Shown one piece after another: positions 45,913-55,617 of a stretch of 64,000 bases of DNA. The translations under genes and the position numbers were made by a program. Where the stretch lies: the NCBI GenBank assembly GCA_963169665.1, contig CAUJET010000113.1, positions 34,920 to 98,919 on the forward strand, in the 5' to 3' direction. The notes under the pieces were generated by a model. That model did not search any database. It saw only the letters and a program-made list of their open reading frames with translations, and had not been told where the DNA came from. Source of the DNA: Actinomycetota bacterium (lineage in GTDB: Bacteria; Actinomycetota; Acidimicrobiia; Acidimicrobiales; Ilumatobacteraceae). Numbering within the stretch: position 1 is the stretch's first letter; each line of letters opens with the position of its first letter.

Positions 45913-48900
45913 CCACGCACGGATCGGAGGACACCAGCACCCCGGTGGCCAGTCCGGGGGCCGGCTCGCACGAGCCGGCCTCGGGCACCACGGCCGACCA
46001 CCACATCCTCGACGGCAACGAGGCCGCCGCACGCATCGCCCACCTGATGAGCGAGGTGATCGCGATCTACCCGATCACGCCCGCCTCGCCGATGGGCGAG
46101 TTCGCCGACGACTGGAGCGCTCGCGGGCACCAGAACCTGTGGGGTGTGGTGCCCGAGGTGATCGAGATGCAGAGCGAGGCGGGTGCCGCCGGCGCGCTGC
46201 ACGGCGCCGTCACCCGCGGGGCGCTCGCCACCACATTCACGGCGAGCCAGGGCCTGCTGCTCATGCTGCCGAACATGTTCAAGATCGCCGGTGAGCTCAC
46301 CCCGGCAGTGATCCACGTCGCGGCACGCACGATCGCCACGCACGCGCTCAGCATCTTCGGCGACCACAGCGACGTGATGGCCGCCCGCACCACGGGATGG
46401 GCGATGCTCTGCGCCAGCTCCGTGCAGGAGACCGGCGACTTCGCCGCGGTTGCGCACGCCGCGACGCTCGCGACAAGGGTGCCGTACCTGCACTTCTTCG
46501 ACGGCTTCCGCACGAGCCACGAGCTGAACACCGTCGAGCTCGTCAGCGCCGAGCAGCTCCGCGAGATGGTGGACGAGCGGCTCGTGAGTGAGTTCCGCGA
46601 CCGGGGTCTCGACAGCGATCACCCGGTGATCCGGGGTACCGCGCAGAACCCCGACGTGTTCTTCCAGGCGCGCGAGGCGTGCAACCCGTTCCACGATGCA
46701 GTGCCCGCGGCGACGCAGGCCGCGTTCGACCAGCTCGCCGCGCTCACGGGTCGGCAGTACCACCTCGTCGACTACCACGGCGCGCCCGACGCCGATCGTG
46801 TGATCGTGCTGATGGGCAGCGGTGCCGGGGCCGTGCAGGAGGCGGTCGATGCCATGAACGCCGCCGGCGAGCGCGTCGGCCTCGCGGTCGTGCGCCTGTA
46901 CCGGCCGTTCCCCACCGCACAGCTCCTCGCTGCGCTGCCGCCCAGCGTGCGCACCATCGCGGTGCTCGACCGGACGAAGGAGCCGGGCGCGCCGTTCGAG
47001 CCGCTGCACCTCGACGTGCTGTCGGCGCTGTGGCACTCGGCCGACGAGCACTGGGCGGGTGGCGTCACGCCTCGCGTGATCGGTGGCCGCTACGGCCTGA
47101 GCTCGAAGGAGTTCACGCCGGCGATGGCCAAGGCCGTGTTCGACGAGGCGTCGGCCGACATGCCGCGCAACGGATTCACGGTCGGCATCGTCGACGACGT
47201 CACGCGGCTCAGCCTGGCCGTCGACCCGAGCTTCACGACCGATCACGCGAAGGTGCGCGCCGTGTTCTACGGGCTCGGCAGCGACGGCACCGTCGGTGCG
47301 AACAAGAACACCGCCAAGATCGTCGGCGACCAGACCGCCCTGCACGTGCAGGGCTACTTCGTCTACGACTCGAAGAAGTCGGGCTCCACCACGATCAGCC
47401 ACCTGCGGTTCGACCCGAACCCGATCGCCAGCACGTATCTGGTCGATCAGGCCACCTTCGTCGGGGTCCACCAGTGGAACTTCCTCCAGCGGCTCGACGT
47501 GCTGAAGGTCGCCGCTCCCGGTGCCGTGGTGCTGCTCAACAGCCCGCACCGTCCCGAGGACGTGTGGGGTGCACTCCCCGAGAGCGCACAGCAGCAGGTG
47601 CTCGATCGAGGCCTCCAGCTGTACACGATCGACGCCGCGGCGGTCGCCAAGGCCGCCGGCCTCGCCGGGCGCGTGAACACCGTGATGCAGACGTGCTTCT
47701 TCGCCCTGTCGGGGGTGCTCCCCACCGAGCAGGCGATCGCGGCCCTGAAAGAGGCGATCGAGCACAGCTACGGCAAGCGGGGTGTGGTGATCGTCGAACG
47801 CAACGTCGCTGCGGTCGACACCACGCTCGCCAACCTCCATCAGGTCCCGATCGGGACCGCCGCCGACAGCGGCGTCCACGTCCGGGCGACCGTGCCGGCG
47901 GGCAGCAGCGACTTCGTGCAGCGGGTGACCGCCAGGATGCTGGCGGGGGAGGGCGACCTGCTGCCCGTGAGCGCGCTGCCGCCCGACGGCACGTTCCCCA
48001 CCGGCACGGCGAAGGTGGAGCGACGCACGATCGCGACCGAGATCCCGATCTGGGAACCCGACCTGTGCATCGACTGCGGCAAGTGTGCGATCGTCTGCCC
48101 GCACGCCGCGATCCGGTTGAAGGTGTACGAGCCGGCTGCGCTCGCCGAGGGCAGCGTGTTGAAGACGAAGTCGTTCCGCAGCCGCGAGGTGCCCGGTTTG
48201 TCGTTGACGGTGCAGGTGGCGCCCGACGACTGCACCGGTTGCGGGCTGTGTGTCACGGCCTGTCCGGCGCACGACAAGAGCGAGGTGAAGCGCAAGAGCA
48301 TCAACCTCCGCCCGATCGGTGACCACCTCGAGGTGGAGCGGATCGCGTGGGACGCGTTCCTCGCGACCGAGAGCGCGGACGCCACGGCGTTCGACCCGGC
48401 GTCGGTGAAGACGAGCCAGCTGCGCCAGCCGCTGTTCGAGTTCAGCGGTGCGTGCTCGGGCTGTGGCGAGACGCCGTACCTGAAGCTGCTCACCCAGCTC
48501 TTCGGCGACCGGCTGCTCATCGCCAACGCCACCGGATGTTCGAGCATCTACGGCGGCAACCTGCCCACCACCCCGTACAGCACCGATGCCGACGGCCGTG
48601 GGCCGGCGTGGAGCAACAGCCTGTTCGAGGACAACGCGGAGTTCGGGCTCGGCATCAGGTTGGGGTACGAGGCTCAGCGCAGAGCGGCCCTCGAAGCCCT
48701 CGACCGTCTGGCCGGCCGGATCGATCCGACACTCGCCGCGGCCATCGTCGAACACGTCGACGACACCGACGATCACGGGGTCCGCGACCAGCGCAACCGG
48801 GTCGCGTCGCTGCAGTCGGCGCTCGCCGCGCTCGACGTCGACGACGCCGAAGCCGCTCGTCTGCACGAGCTGGCGGGCGCGCTCGTCGGCCGTGCGGTGT

Positions 48901-49589
48901 GGATCGTCGGTGGTGACGGATGGGCGTACGACATCGGTGCCGGTGGGCTCGACCACGTGATGGGCAGCGGCCGCAACGTGAACATCCTCGTGATGGACAC
49001 CGAGGTCTACTCCAACACCGGTGGCCAGGCGTCGAAGGCGACACCTCGTGGCGCGGTGGCGAAGTTCGCGGCGAGCGGCAAGGGCATCGCCAAGAAGGAC
49101 CTCGGCCTCGAGGCGATGAGCTTCGGCGACGTGTACGTGGCCAAGATCGCCCTCGGCGCAAGCGACGTGCAGACGGTGAAGGCGCTGCTCGAAGCGGCCG
49201 CCTGGCCGGGGGTGTCGCTCGTGATCGCCTACTCGAGCTGCATCGCCCACGGCTACGACATGTCGCGGTCGATGACCCAGCAGAAGGCCGCCGTGCAGAG
49301 CGGACACTGGCCGCTCTACCGCTACCGGCCGGGGGCGGGGGAGACCACCCACCCGTTCGAGCTCGACAGCGCCGAGCCGTCGGTGCCCTATGCCGAGTTC
49401 GCCCGGGCAGAGGCCCGTTTCGGCATCCTCAGTCGTACGGATCCGGAACGCTCGGCAGAGCTCTTGCGGCTCGCCCAGAACGACGTCACCGGCCGGTGGA
49501 ACTACTACCAGCAGCTGGCCGGCGTCGAGCGCCAGGCACCCGAACACGCGGCGAGCGCTGTGCTCGCCGAGACCGAGGAGGAGTCGTGA
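45909..49589 (+). CDS. nifJ: Pyruvate:ferredoxin (flavodoxin) oxidoreductase
   Basis: IYPITPASPMGEFADDW, two 4Fe-4S motifs CIDCGKCAIVCP and CTGCGLCVTACP, CSGCGETPYLKLLTQLFGDRLLIANATGCSSIYGGNLPTTPY, TEVYSNTGGQASKATP. Confidence 0.95.
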   Translation: MTTHGSEDTSTPVASPGAGSHEPASGTTADHHILDGNEAAARIAHLMSEVIAIYPITPASPMGEFADDWSARGHQNLWGVVPEVIEMQSEAGAAGALHGAVTRGALATTFTASQGLLLMLPNMFKIAGELTPAVIHVAARTIATHALSIFGDHSDVMAARTTGWAMLCASSVQETGDFAAVAHAATLATRVPYLHFFDGFRTSHELNTVELVSAEQLREMVDERLVSEFRDRGLDSDHPVIRGTAQNPDVFFQAREACNPFHDAVPAATQAAFDQLAALTGRQYHLVDYHGAPDADRVIVLMGSGAGAVQEAVDAMNAAGERVGLAVVRLYRPFPTAQLLAALPPSVRTIAVLDRTKEPGAPFEPLHLDVLSALWHSADEHWAGGVTPRVIGGRYGLSSKEFTPAMAKAVFDEASADMPRNGFTVGIVDDVTRLSLAVDPSFTTDHAKVRAVFYGLGSDGTVGANKNTAKIVGDQTALHVQGYFVYDSKKSGSTTISHLRFDPNPIASTYLVDQATFVGVHQWNFLQRLDVLKVAAPGAVVLLNSPHRPEDVWGALPESAQQQVLDRGLQLYTIDAAAVAKAAGLAGRVNTVMQTCFFALSGVLPTEQAIAALKEAIEHSYGKRGVVIVERNVAAVDTTLANLHQVPIGTAADSGVHVRATVPAGSSDFVQRVTARMLAGEGDLLPVSALPPDGTFPTGTAKVERRTIATEIPIWEPDLCIDCGKCAIVCPHAAIRLKVYEPAALAEGSVLKTKSFRSREVPGLSLTVQVAPDDCTGCGLCVTACPAHDKSEVKRKSINLRPIGDHLEVERIAWDAFLATESADATAFDPASVKTSQLRQPLFEFSGACSGCGETPYLKLLTQLFGDRLLIANATGCSSIYGGNLPTTPYSTDADGRGPAWSNSLFEDNAEFGLGIRLGYEAQRRAALEALDRLAGRIDPTLAAAIVEHVDDTDDHGVRDQRNRVASLQSALAALDVDDAEAARLHELAGALVGRAVWIVGGDGWAYDIGAGGLDHVMGSGRNVNILVMDTEVYSNTGGQASKATPRGAVAKFAASGKGIAKKDLGLEAMSFGDVYVAKIALGASDVQTVKALLEAAAWPGVSLVIAYSSCIAHGYDMSRSMTQQKAAVQSGHWPLYRYRPGAGETTHPFELDSAEPSVPYAEFARAEARFGILSRTDPERSAELLRLAQNDVTGRWNYYQQLAGVERQAPEHAASAVLAETEEES

Positions 49590-50590
49590 CCGACCTCACC
49601 ACCATGTACCTCGGGCTCAAGCTCCACAGCCCATTCGTGGCGTCGCCCGGTCCTGTGACCGGCGACCCGGCGATGTGGGCGCGGCTGGAGGCAGCGGGCG
49701 CCGGGGCGATCGTGCTGCCGAGCCTGTTCGAGGAGCAGATCGAGCACGAGGCATTCGCCGTCGAGTACGCGCTGGGAAACGGCGCCGACAGCAACGGCGA
49801 AGCGCTCAGCTACCTGCCGCACCTCGACGGCGTGGAGGTCGGACCCGACCACCATCTCGATCTCGTCGAGAACGCGAAGGCGGCGCTGTCGATCCCGGTC
49901 ATCGCCAGCATCAACGGCGTGTCGCCCGGCGGGTGGGTGCGCTACGCCAAGTTGCTCGCCGAGGCTGGAGCCGACGCGATCGAGCTGAACCTGTACGACA
50001 CCGTCACCGATCCGATGACCTCGGCTGCCGAGGTGGAGCACCGCTACATGGAGCTCATCGAGGAGGTGAAGCAGGAGATCAGCATCCCGCTGGCCGTGAA
50101 GATCGGGCCATGGTTCACCGCGCTCGCGCACACCGCGAAGGCGTTCGAGCTGGCGGGTGCGGACGGTCTCGTGCTGTTCAACCGGCTGTACCAGCCCGAC
50201 ATCGACACCGACACGTTGGAGGTGCGCCCGAGGCTCCAGCTGTCGACCTCGGCCGATGCCCGTCTGCCATTGCACTGGATCGGCGTGCTGCGTGAGTTCA
50301 CTCGTGGATCGCTGGCCGCCAGCGGCGGCGTGCACACCGGGATGGACGCCCTGAAGTTGCTGCTCGCCGGCGCCGACGTGGTGATGACCACCAGTGCCTT
50401 GCTGCGCCACGGCCCGGAGCACCTGCTCGACCTCCGCCGCGAGCTCGTGACGTGGATGGACGAGCGGGACTACGACAGCGTGCGCCAGCTGCGGGGCAGC
50501 GTCAGTCGGGCCAATGTGCCCGACCCCGAGGTGTACGACCGGGCCAACTACTTCCAGACCATCCACAGCTGGGTCGAGCGCGCTCACTGA
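49586..50590 (+). CDS. Dihydroorotate dehydrogenase-like FMN protein
   Basis: VTDLTTMYLGLKLHSPFVASPGPVTGDPAMWARLEAAGAGAIVLPSLFEEQI..., IELNLYDT, GVHTGMDALKLLLAGADVVMTTSAL. GTGA overlap with nifJ stop. Confidence 0.88.
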   Translation: MTDLTTMYLGLKLHSPFVASPGPVTGDPAMWARLEAAGAGAIVLPSLFEEQIEHEAFAVEYALGNGADSNGEALSYLPHLDGVEVGPDHHLDLVENAKAALSIPVIASINGVSPGGWVRYAKLLAEAGADAIELNLYDTVTDPMTSAAEVEHRYMELIEEVKQEISIPLAVKIGPWFTALAHTAKAFELAGADGLVLFNRLYQPDIDTDTLEVRPRLQLSTSADARLPLHWIGVLREFTRGSLAASGGVHTGMDALKLLLAGADVVMTTSALLRHGPEHLLDLRRELVTWMDERDYDSVRQLRGSVSRANVPDPEVYDRANYFQTIHSWVERAH

Positions 50591-50601
50591 GCATCCCCGT
50601 C

Positions 50602-50643
50602 ATACCCCCTGGGGTTTGCTTCGGATACCCCATGGGGTATAGT
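50602..50643 (+). promoter_or_regulatory. Candidate CsoR/CstR-type operator pair overlapping a promoter
   Basis: Box 1 ATACCCCCTGGGGTTT (50602-50617); Box 2 ATACCCCATGGGGTAT (50625-50640, perfect palindrome) abutting a TATAGT -10-like hexamer (50638-50643) with a weak TTGCTT -35-like element (50616-50621). Confidence 0.65.
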
Positions 50644-50692
50644 TTCCTCGTCCGTCCGCCGGGGACGGAGACCGGAACGAGGAGCTGACCCC

Positions 50693-52867
50693 GTGAGCAC
50701 TGTCATCGAACCGACGCTGCCCGTCGAGCACGAGCCGTCGCACGACCCCGACGAACGAGCGCTGTTCTCGCGACTCGCCGCGTCGATGGCGAGACACCGC
50801 AAGGCGGTGATCCTCGTGTGGCTGGTGGTCACGCTCGCTGCGGCCCCGCTCGCGATCACGCTCACCAAGGCGCTGTCGGGCGCCGGCTGGGATGCCAAGG
50901 GCTCCACCGCCGAGGCGGTGCGCATGGAGCTGCGCGCCGACTTCCCGGCGATGGGCGCCGAGAACCCGATCGTCGTCTACCGGCAGTCGACCCCGATCGC
51001 CGACGACCCGGCCGGACTCCAGGCCGTCGTCGCGGCGCTGGGCGACGGTCCGAAGGTGCTGTCCGTGGCCGATCCGCTGTCGATGCCGCCCGAGGCGGGG
51101 ATGATCTCCCAGGACGGCCTGACGGCCCTCGTGCCGGTCGAGCAGGAGATCGGTGAGGACAAGGAGCGACCCGAGGCGGCCGGCGAGCTCGGTGACTTCG
51201 TCGGAGATCTCACGGTCGCCGACGGCGCCTCGGTCGAAGTGACGGGTGAATGGCCAGTCTGGTCCGACTTCAACCAGATGAACGAGGAGGCGCTCCACAA
51301 GGCCGAACTCCTGTCGGGCCTGCCGACGTTGATCATGCTGTTCATCGCCTTCGGCGCACTCATCGCTGCCGGCATTCCGCTCATCCTCGCGATCGCAGGC
51401 ATCGCCACGGGCTTCGCCTCGCTGCACCTGCTCAGCCTCGTCTCGCCGATCTCGGTGTGGTCGATGAACTTCTCGATGATGATCGGCCTGGCCGTCGGCA
51501 TCGACTACAGCCTGTTCATCGTCTCCCGCTACCGCGAGGAGCGCGTCGAGGGCAAGGACGCCATCAAGGCGATCGAGAATGCGATGTCGACGTCGGGCAA
51601 GGCCGTGTTCCTGTCGGCGCTCACCGTCGTGCTGTCCCTCGCCGCCGTGTTCCTCGTGCCGGTCATGGTCTTCCAGACGATGGCGCTCGGCATGATCATC
51701 TCGGTCATCGCCGTCGCCCTCGCCGCCCTCACGCTGCTCCCTGCCGTGCTCATCGCGATGGGTGACAAGGTTCTCGTCACCCGTGGCAAGAAGGACCCGG
51801 ACATCGTCGCCGAGGGTCGCTGGGCGAAGTGGACGGGCGCCGCGCTGCGTCGCCCCGGCCGCACGCTCGCCACCGGCCTCGTCCTGCTCGGTGCGCTCGC
51901 TGCACCAGCGTTCGGCATGACGCTCGGTATGCCCGGCGCCCGCGTCGTCGATCCCGGCCACACCAGCCGCGACGGCTACGACATGGTCGTCGAGTCGTTC
52001 GGCCCCGGTGCTGCCGGCCCGGCGTACGTCACGGTTGACGCCGCCGATGCGCAGCAGGTCATCGACGTCGCCACGGCCACGCCCAACGTGGTCGACGCAC
52101 GCATCGTCACCCCGCCCGCCGAGACCGGTCGCGTCGTCGTCCGCGTCACGCCCGGCACCCAGATCGACGAGGCTCCGACCGCCGACATGGTCGAGGCGCT
52201 GCGCAAGGGTCTCGACGACGCCGTGCCGAACGCACTCGTCGGCGGACCCGCAGGGCAGAACCACGACCTCACCCAGGTGCTGGTCGACCGGGCGCCCTAC
52301 GCCATCGGGCTCATCCTGATCGTCGCCTTCCTGCTGCTGCTCGTCGTGTTCCGCAGCGTCGTGATCGCCACGTTCTCGATCCTGATGAACCTGCTCACCG
52401 TCGGCGCAGCCTTCGGGTTCGCGACGCTGGTGTTCCAGCACGGCTACGGCGCCGGCCTCATCGGCATCGAGCACCAGGGATTCGTCGACGCCTGGGCGCC
52501 GTTGTTCTTCTTCGCCCTGCTGTTCGGCCTGTCGATGGACTACCAGTTGTTCCTGCTCGCAGCGATCAAGGAGCGCTACCAGGCCACGGGCGACACGCAC
52601 CGGGCGATCGGTGAGGGCATCGCCCGAACCGGCCGTCCGATCACGAACGCGGCGATCATCATGATCATCGTGTTCATCGCCTTCGGTGTGACGGGTCCGA
52701 TCCCGCCCACCGAACTCGGGCTCACCCTGGCGGTCGCGGTCCTGCTCGACGCGACCGTCGTCCGGGTGATGCTCGTCCCGGCGACGATGGCCCTGCTCGG
52801 CGACAAGAACTGGTACGCCCCGACGTGGCTCCAGAAGATCCTGCCGCACGTCAACTTCAGCCACTGA
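50693..52867 (+). CDS. MMPL/RND family transporter
   Basis: About 12 TMs, MMPL pattern MIGLAVGIDYSLFIVSRYREER and FGLSMDYQLFLLAAIKERYQATGDTHRAIGEGIARTGRPITNAAIIMI. Confidence 0.93.
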   Translation: MSTVIEPTLPVEHEPSHDPDERALFSRLAASMARHRKAVILVWLVVTLAAAPLAITLTKALSGAGWDAKGSTAEAVRMELRADFPAMGAENPIVVYRQSTPIADDPAGLQAVVAALGDGPKVLSVADPLSMPPEAGMISQDGLTALVPVEQEIGEDKERPEAAGELGDFVGDLTVADGASVEVTGEWPVWSDFNQMNEEALHKAELLSGLPTLIMLFIAFGALIAAGIPLILAIAGIATGFASLHLLSLVSPISVWSMNFSMMIGLAVGIDYSLFIVSRYREERVEGKDAIKAIENAMSTSGKAVFLSALTVVLSLAAVFLVPVMVFQTMALGMIISVIAVALAALTLLPAVLIAMGDKVLVTRGKKDPDIVAEGRWAKWTGAALRRPGRTLATGLVLLGALAAPAFGMTLGMPGARVVDPGHTSRDGYDMVVESFGPGAAGPAYVTVDAADAQQVIDVATATPNVVDARIVTPPAETGRVVVRVTPGTQIDEAPTADMVEALRKGLDDAVPNALVGGPAGQNHDLTQVLVDRAPYAIGLILIVAFLLLLVVFRSVVIATFSILMNLLTVGAAFGFATLVFQHGYGAGLIGIEHQGFVDAWAPLFFFALLFGLSMDYQLFLLAAIKERYQATGDTHRAIGEGIARTGRPITNAAIIMIIVFIAFGVTGPIPPTELGLTLAVAVLLDATVVRVMLVPATMALLGDKNWYAPTWLQKILPHVNFSH

Positions 52868-52882
52868 GTCACCAACGGCGAA

Positions 52883-52910
52883 CGGCCCGGCACCCTCGGG
52901 TGCCGGGCCG
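52883..52910 (+). terminator. Strong GC hairpin (terminator/attenuator) between MMPL and DUF2892 genes
   Basis: CGGCCCGGCACCC-TC-GGGTGCCGGGCCG, 13-bp perfect inverted repeat; no U tract. Confidence 0.75.
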
Positions 52911-52936
52911 TGCCGCCCCGTCCGGAGGAGCGCCAC

Positions 52937-53227
52937 ATGTCCACCACCCCCACCATCCCCACCGTCCCCAGCGTCCCAACTGGTCGCACCACTCCCACCG
53001 CAGAGATGCCGACCCGGCCGGTCCGCTGGCCTCTCGAGCGCATCCTGTTCGCTCTGGCCGGCACGATGACGCTGCTGAGCGCCGCGCTCGCCGCCTTCGT
53101 GAGCCCGTGGTTCCTGGTGCTCACCGTGTTCGTCGGCCTCAACCAGTGGATGTACGTCACGCTGCGGGGCTGCCCGGCGTCGCTGCTGCTCAAGCGGTTC
53201 GGCATCACCCCGCAGTGCCGCTGGTGA
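52937..53227 (+). CDS. DUF2892 (YgaP-type transmembrane) protein
   Basis: WPLERILFALAGTMTLLSAALAAFVSPWFLVLTVFVGLNQWMYVTLRGCPASLLLKRFGI. Confidence 0.82.
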   Translation: MSTTPTIPTVPSVPTGRTTPTAEMPTRPVRWPLERILFALAGTMTLLSAALAAFVSPWFLVLTVFVGLNQWMYVTLRGCPASLLLKRFGITPQCRW

Positions 53228-53282
53228 CATCAGCCGACCGAGGTTCCGACCCGTCGACGTGACGTGGGTAGCGTTCGCCGGC

Positions 53283-54746
53283 ATGTCACGCCTCATCCTG
53301 GGAGTCGACGACGTCACGACAGCAACGCTCTGGGCCGACGCAGGCCATCACCACCGGGTGGAGGTCGCGCCCCATGTCGAGGCCGGGCTCCGGGCCAGTG
53401 CCGATGATGCTGCCTCGGCGGCACACACCTCGCCGGCATACGGGCGCACCACGGGCGTGGGCGCGAACCGGAACGAGCACGCGGACGACCGTGACGGCCT
53501 CCACGGACTGCGACTCGTGCGGTCGCACGCCACCGGTGCCGGTCCTGACCTCGGACCGGACGTCGGCCGCGCCTCGATGCTGGTCCGCGCCCACCAGCTC
53601 TGCCAGCCGGGCTCGGGGATCCCGTACGAGGTGGTCGTCGCACTCGTTCGCGCCCTCGACGACGGGCGCACGGCGCCGGTGCGGTCCTACGGCGGCCTGG
53701 GCACCGGCGACATCACGGTGTTGGGCGAACTGGCGCTGTGTCTGCTCGGCGAGCTGCCGTGGCACGACGGCACCAGGTCGGCCTACCTCGACGCCGTCGA
53801 CGCCGGCGCAGCGCTCGCCTTCATGAGCTCGAGCGCCCCCACGATCGCCGCCGCAGCGCTCGCGACCGAACGCGCCAGACGTATCGGCCGCGCGTCGCTC
53901 GTGGTCGCCGCGTTGTCGGCACTCGCCGTGCGCGGCACCGCACAGCAATGGTCGGCTCCGGCCGTCGATGCCCGTCCGTCGGCCGGCGTCGCCCATGCGG
54001 CTGCGGTGATGCGCCACGTGCTCGGCGGGTGCACCTACCGCCCGGTCCGTACGCAGGACCCCATCTCGTTCCGGTCGATCCCGTTCGTCGCCGGCCCCTT
54101 CGTCGAGGTGGGGGATGCGCTCGTCGGCGAGATCGACCGTTCGATCGCCGCCCGTGCGGAGAACCCGCGCTTCGCCCTCGGCGAGGTGTGGCACCACGGC
54201 GCGTTCCACCTCACGAGTCTGGCGCTGCATCTCGACACGTTCCGGCTCGCGCTCACGCAGTGGTTGTCGACCTCGCTCGCCCGCACCGTGAAGGTCAACG
54301 ACCCCACGTACACCGATCAGCAGCGATTCCTGGCCGATGGGCCCGCCGGGAGCTCGGGGGTGATGGTCCTCGAGTACACCGCGGCGTCGGCATTGGAGAC
54401 GGTGAGGACGCTGGCCGATCCGGTGAGTCGGCACACCACGACCATCTCGATCGGCACCGAGGACCACGCGTCGTTCGCCACCCGCGCCGCGGTCGCAACG
54501 CACGACCTGTTGGGTGCTGCGTCGACGATCGTGGGCTGTGAGCTCGTCACAGCACTCCGTTCCGTCCGTCGGGCGCTGGCAGACGGCGAGGTCGTCGTCG
54601 GACGGGTGGTCGATGACGTGCTCGCACGATGCAGGCCGCTCCCGACGGACACCTCCGACCGGCCGCTGATCGACGACGTCGCCATCGCAATCGAGTTGCT
54701 GCCGGTGCTCGCCGAGCTCGAGCGTTCGCCTCGCTCCGACGACTGA
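53283..54746 (+). CDS. HAL/PAL-family aromatic amino acid lyase homologue with non-canonical MIO motif
   Basis: TSPAYGRTTGVGANR, HQLCQPGSGIPYEVVVALVRALDDG, VRSYGGLGTGDITVLGELAL (canonical GSVGASGDLxPL), QDPISFRSIPFVAG; overall HAL-like layout. Confidence 0.75.
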   Translation: MSRLILGVDDVTTATLWADAGHHHRVEVAPHVEAGLRASADDAASAAHTSPAYGRTTGVGANRNEHADDRDGLHGLRLVRSHATGAGPDLGPDVGRASMLVRAHQLCQPGSGIPYEVVVALVRALDDGRTAPVRSYGGLGTGDITVLGELALCLLGELPWHDGTRSAYLDAVDAGAALAFMSSSAPTIAAAALATERARRIGRASLVVAALSALAVRGTAQQWSAPAVDARPSAGVAHAAAVMRHVLGGCTYRPVRTQDPISFRSIPFVAGPFVEVGDALVGEIDRSIAARAENPRFALGEVWHHGAFHLTSLALHLDTFRLALTQWLSTSLARTVKVNDPTYTDQQRFLADGPAGSSGVMVLEYTAASALETVRTLADPVSRHTTTISIGTEDHASFATRAAVATHDLLGAASTIVGCELVTALRSVRRALADGEVVVGRVVDDVLARCRPLPTDTSDRPLIDDVAIAIELLPVLAELERSPRSDD

Positions 54747-54792
54747 CGTCCGGCCCCGGCCCGGTGGACGACGCCGGACTACCGTCGGGTGC

Positions 54793-55596
54793 ATGACCGA
54801 GGCTGCAGCACGCGAGCTCATCCGCTACCACCGTGACGGCAAGGTGGGCGTCGTCACCATCGACCGGCCGGAGAAGCGCAACGCGATGACCTACGCGATG
54901 CTCGGCCAGTTCATCGAGACGGTCGGTCGTGCCGACGACGATCCCGACACCGTCGTGATCGTGGTCACCGGCGTGCCCGGTGCGTTCTGCGCCGGCACCG
55001 ACCTCGCCGATCTCGCCACCATCCCGGGGGAGACCCGAGGACTCCGCGGGTCGGCCAACGAGGAGGAGCGGCACAAGTGGTGGCCGATCGCCCAGGCGAA
55101 GAAGCCGACGATCTGCGCGATCGACGGTCCGGCCGTGGGCATGGGCGCGGAGTTCACGTCGCAGTGCGACATCCGTCTCGCCAGCCCCAACGCCCGCTTC
55201 GCGTGGAACTTCGTGCACCGCGGTCTGGTGCCCGACACCGGTGCCGGCACCTGGCTGCTGCCGCGCATCATCGGCGTGCAACCCGCGCTGCGCCTGCTGT
55301 ACACCGGGGCGATGATCGACGCCGACGAGGCGCTGCGCCTCGGATACGTCACCGAGGTGGTGCTGAGCGACCACCTCATGCGCAAGACGATGGAGCTCGC
55401 CCACACCATCGCCGCCGGCTCGCCGCACAGCCTCGGCCTGATCAAGAGCCTCGTACACCAGGGCCTCACCGCACCGGTGGGCGAGCACATGGAACGCCAC
55501 ACCGCGGCGATGGCGGCGTGCTTCAAGAGCGACGACCATCGCGAAGGTGTGGCGTCGTTCCTCGAGAAGCGCCCGGCCAACTTCACCGGTCGCTGA
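54793..55596 (+). CDS. Enoyl-CoA hydratase/isomerase family protein
   Basis: VGVVTIDRPEKRNAMTYAM, GAFCAGTDLADLA, KPTICAIDGPAVGMGAEFTSQCDIRLAS. Confidence 0.93.
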   Translation: MTEAAARELIRYHRDGKVGVVTIDRPEKRNAMTYAMLGQFIETVGRADDDPDTVVIVVTGVPGAFCAGTDLADLATIPGETRGLRGSANEEERHKWWPIAQAKKPTICAIDGPAVGMGAEFTSQCDIRLASPNARFAWNFVHRGLVPDTGAGTWLLPRIIGVQPALRLLYTGAMIDADEALRLGYVTEVVLSDHLMRKTMELAHTIAAGSPHSLGLIKSLVHQGLTAPVGEHMERHTAAMAACFKSDDHREGVASFLEKRPANFTGR

Positions 55597-55617
55597 CGTC
55601 CCGGTAGGTTCGCCGGG

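Noticed and set aside
45519-49547. 1342-aa antisense ORF opposite nifJ
   Set aside because: Typical high-GC shadow ORF: low-complexity His/Arg/Glu-rich translation without domain motifs, wholly opposite a certain gene.
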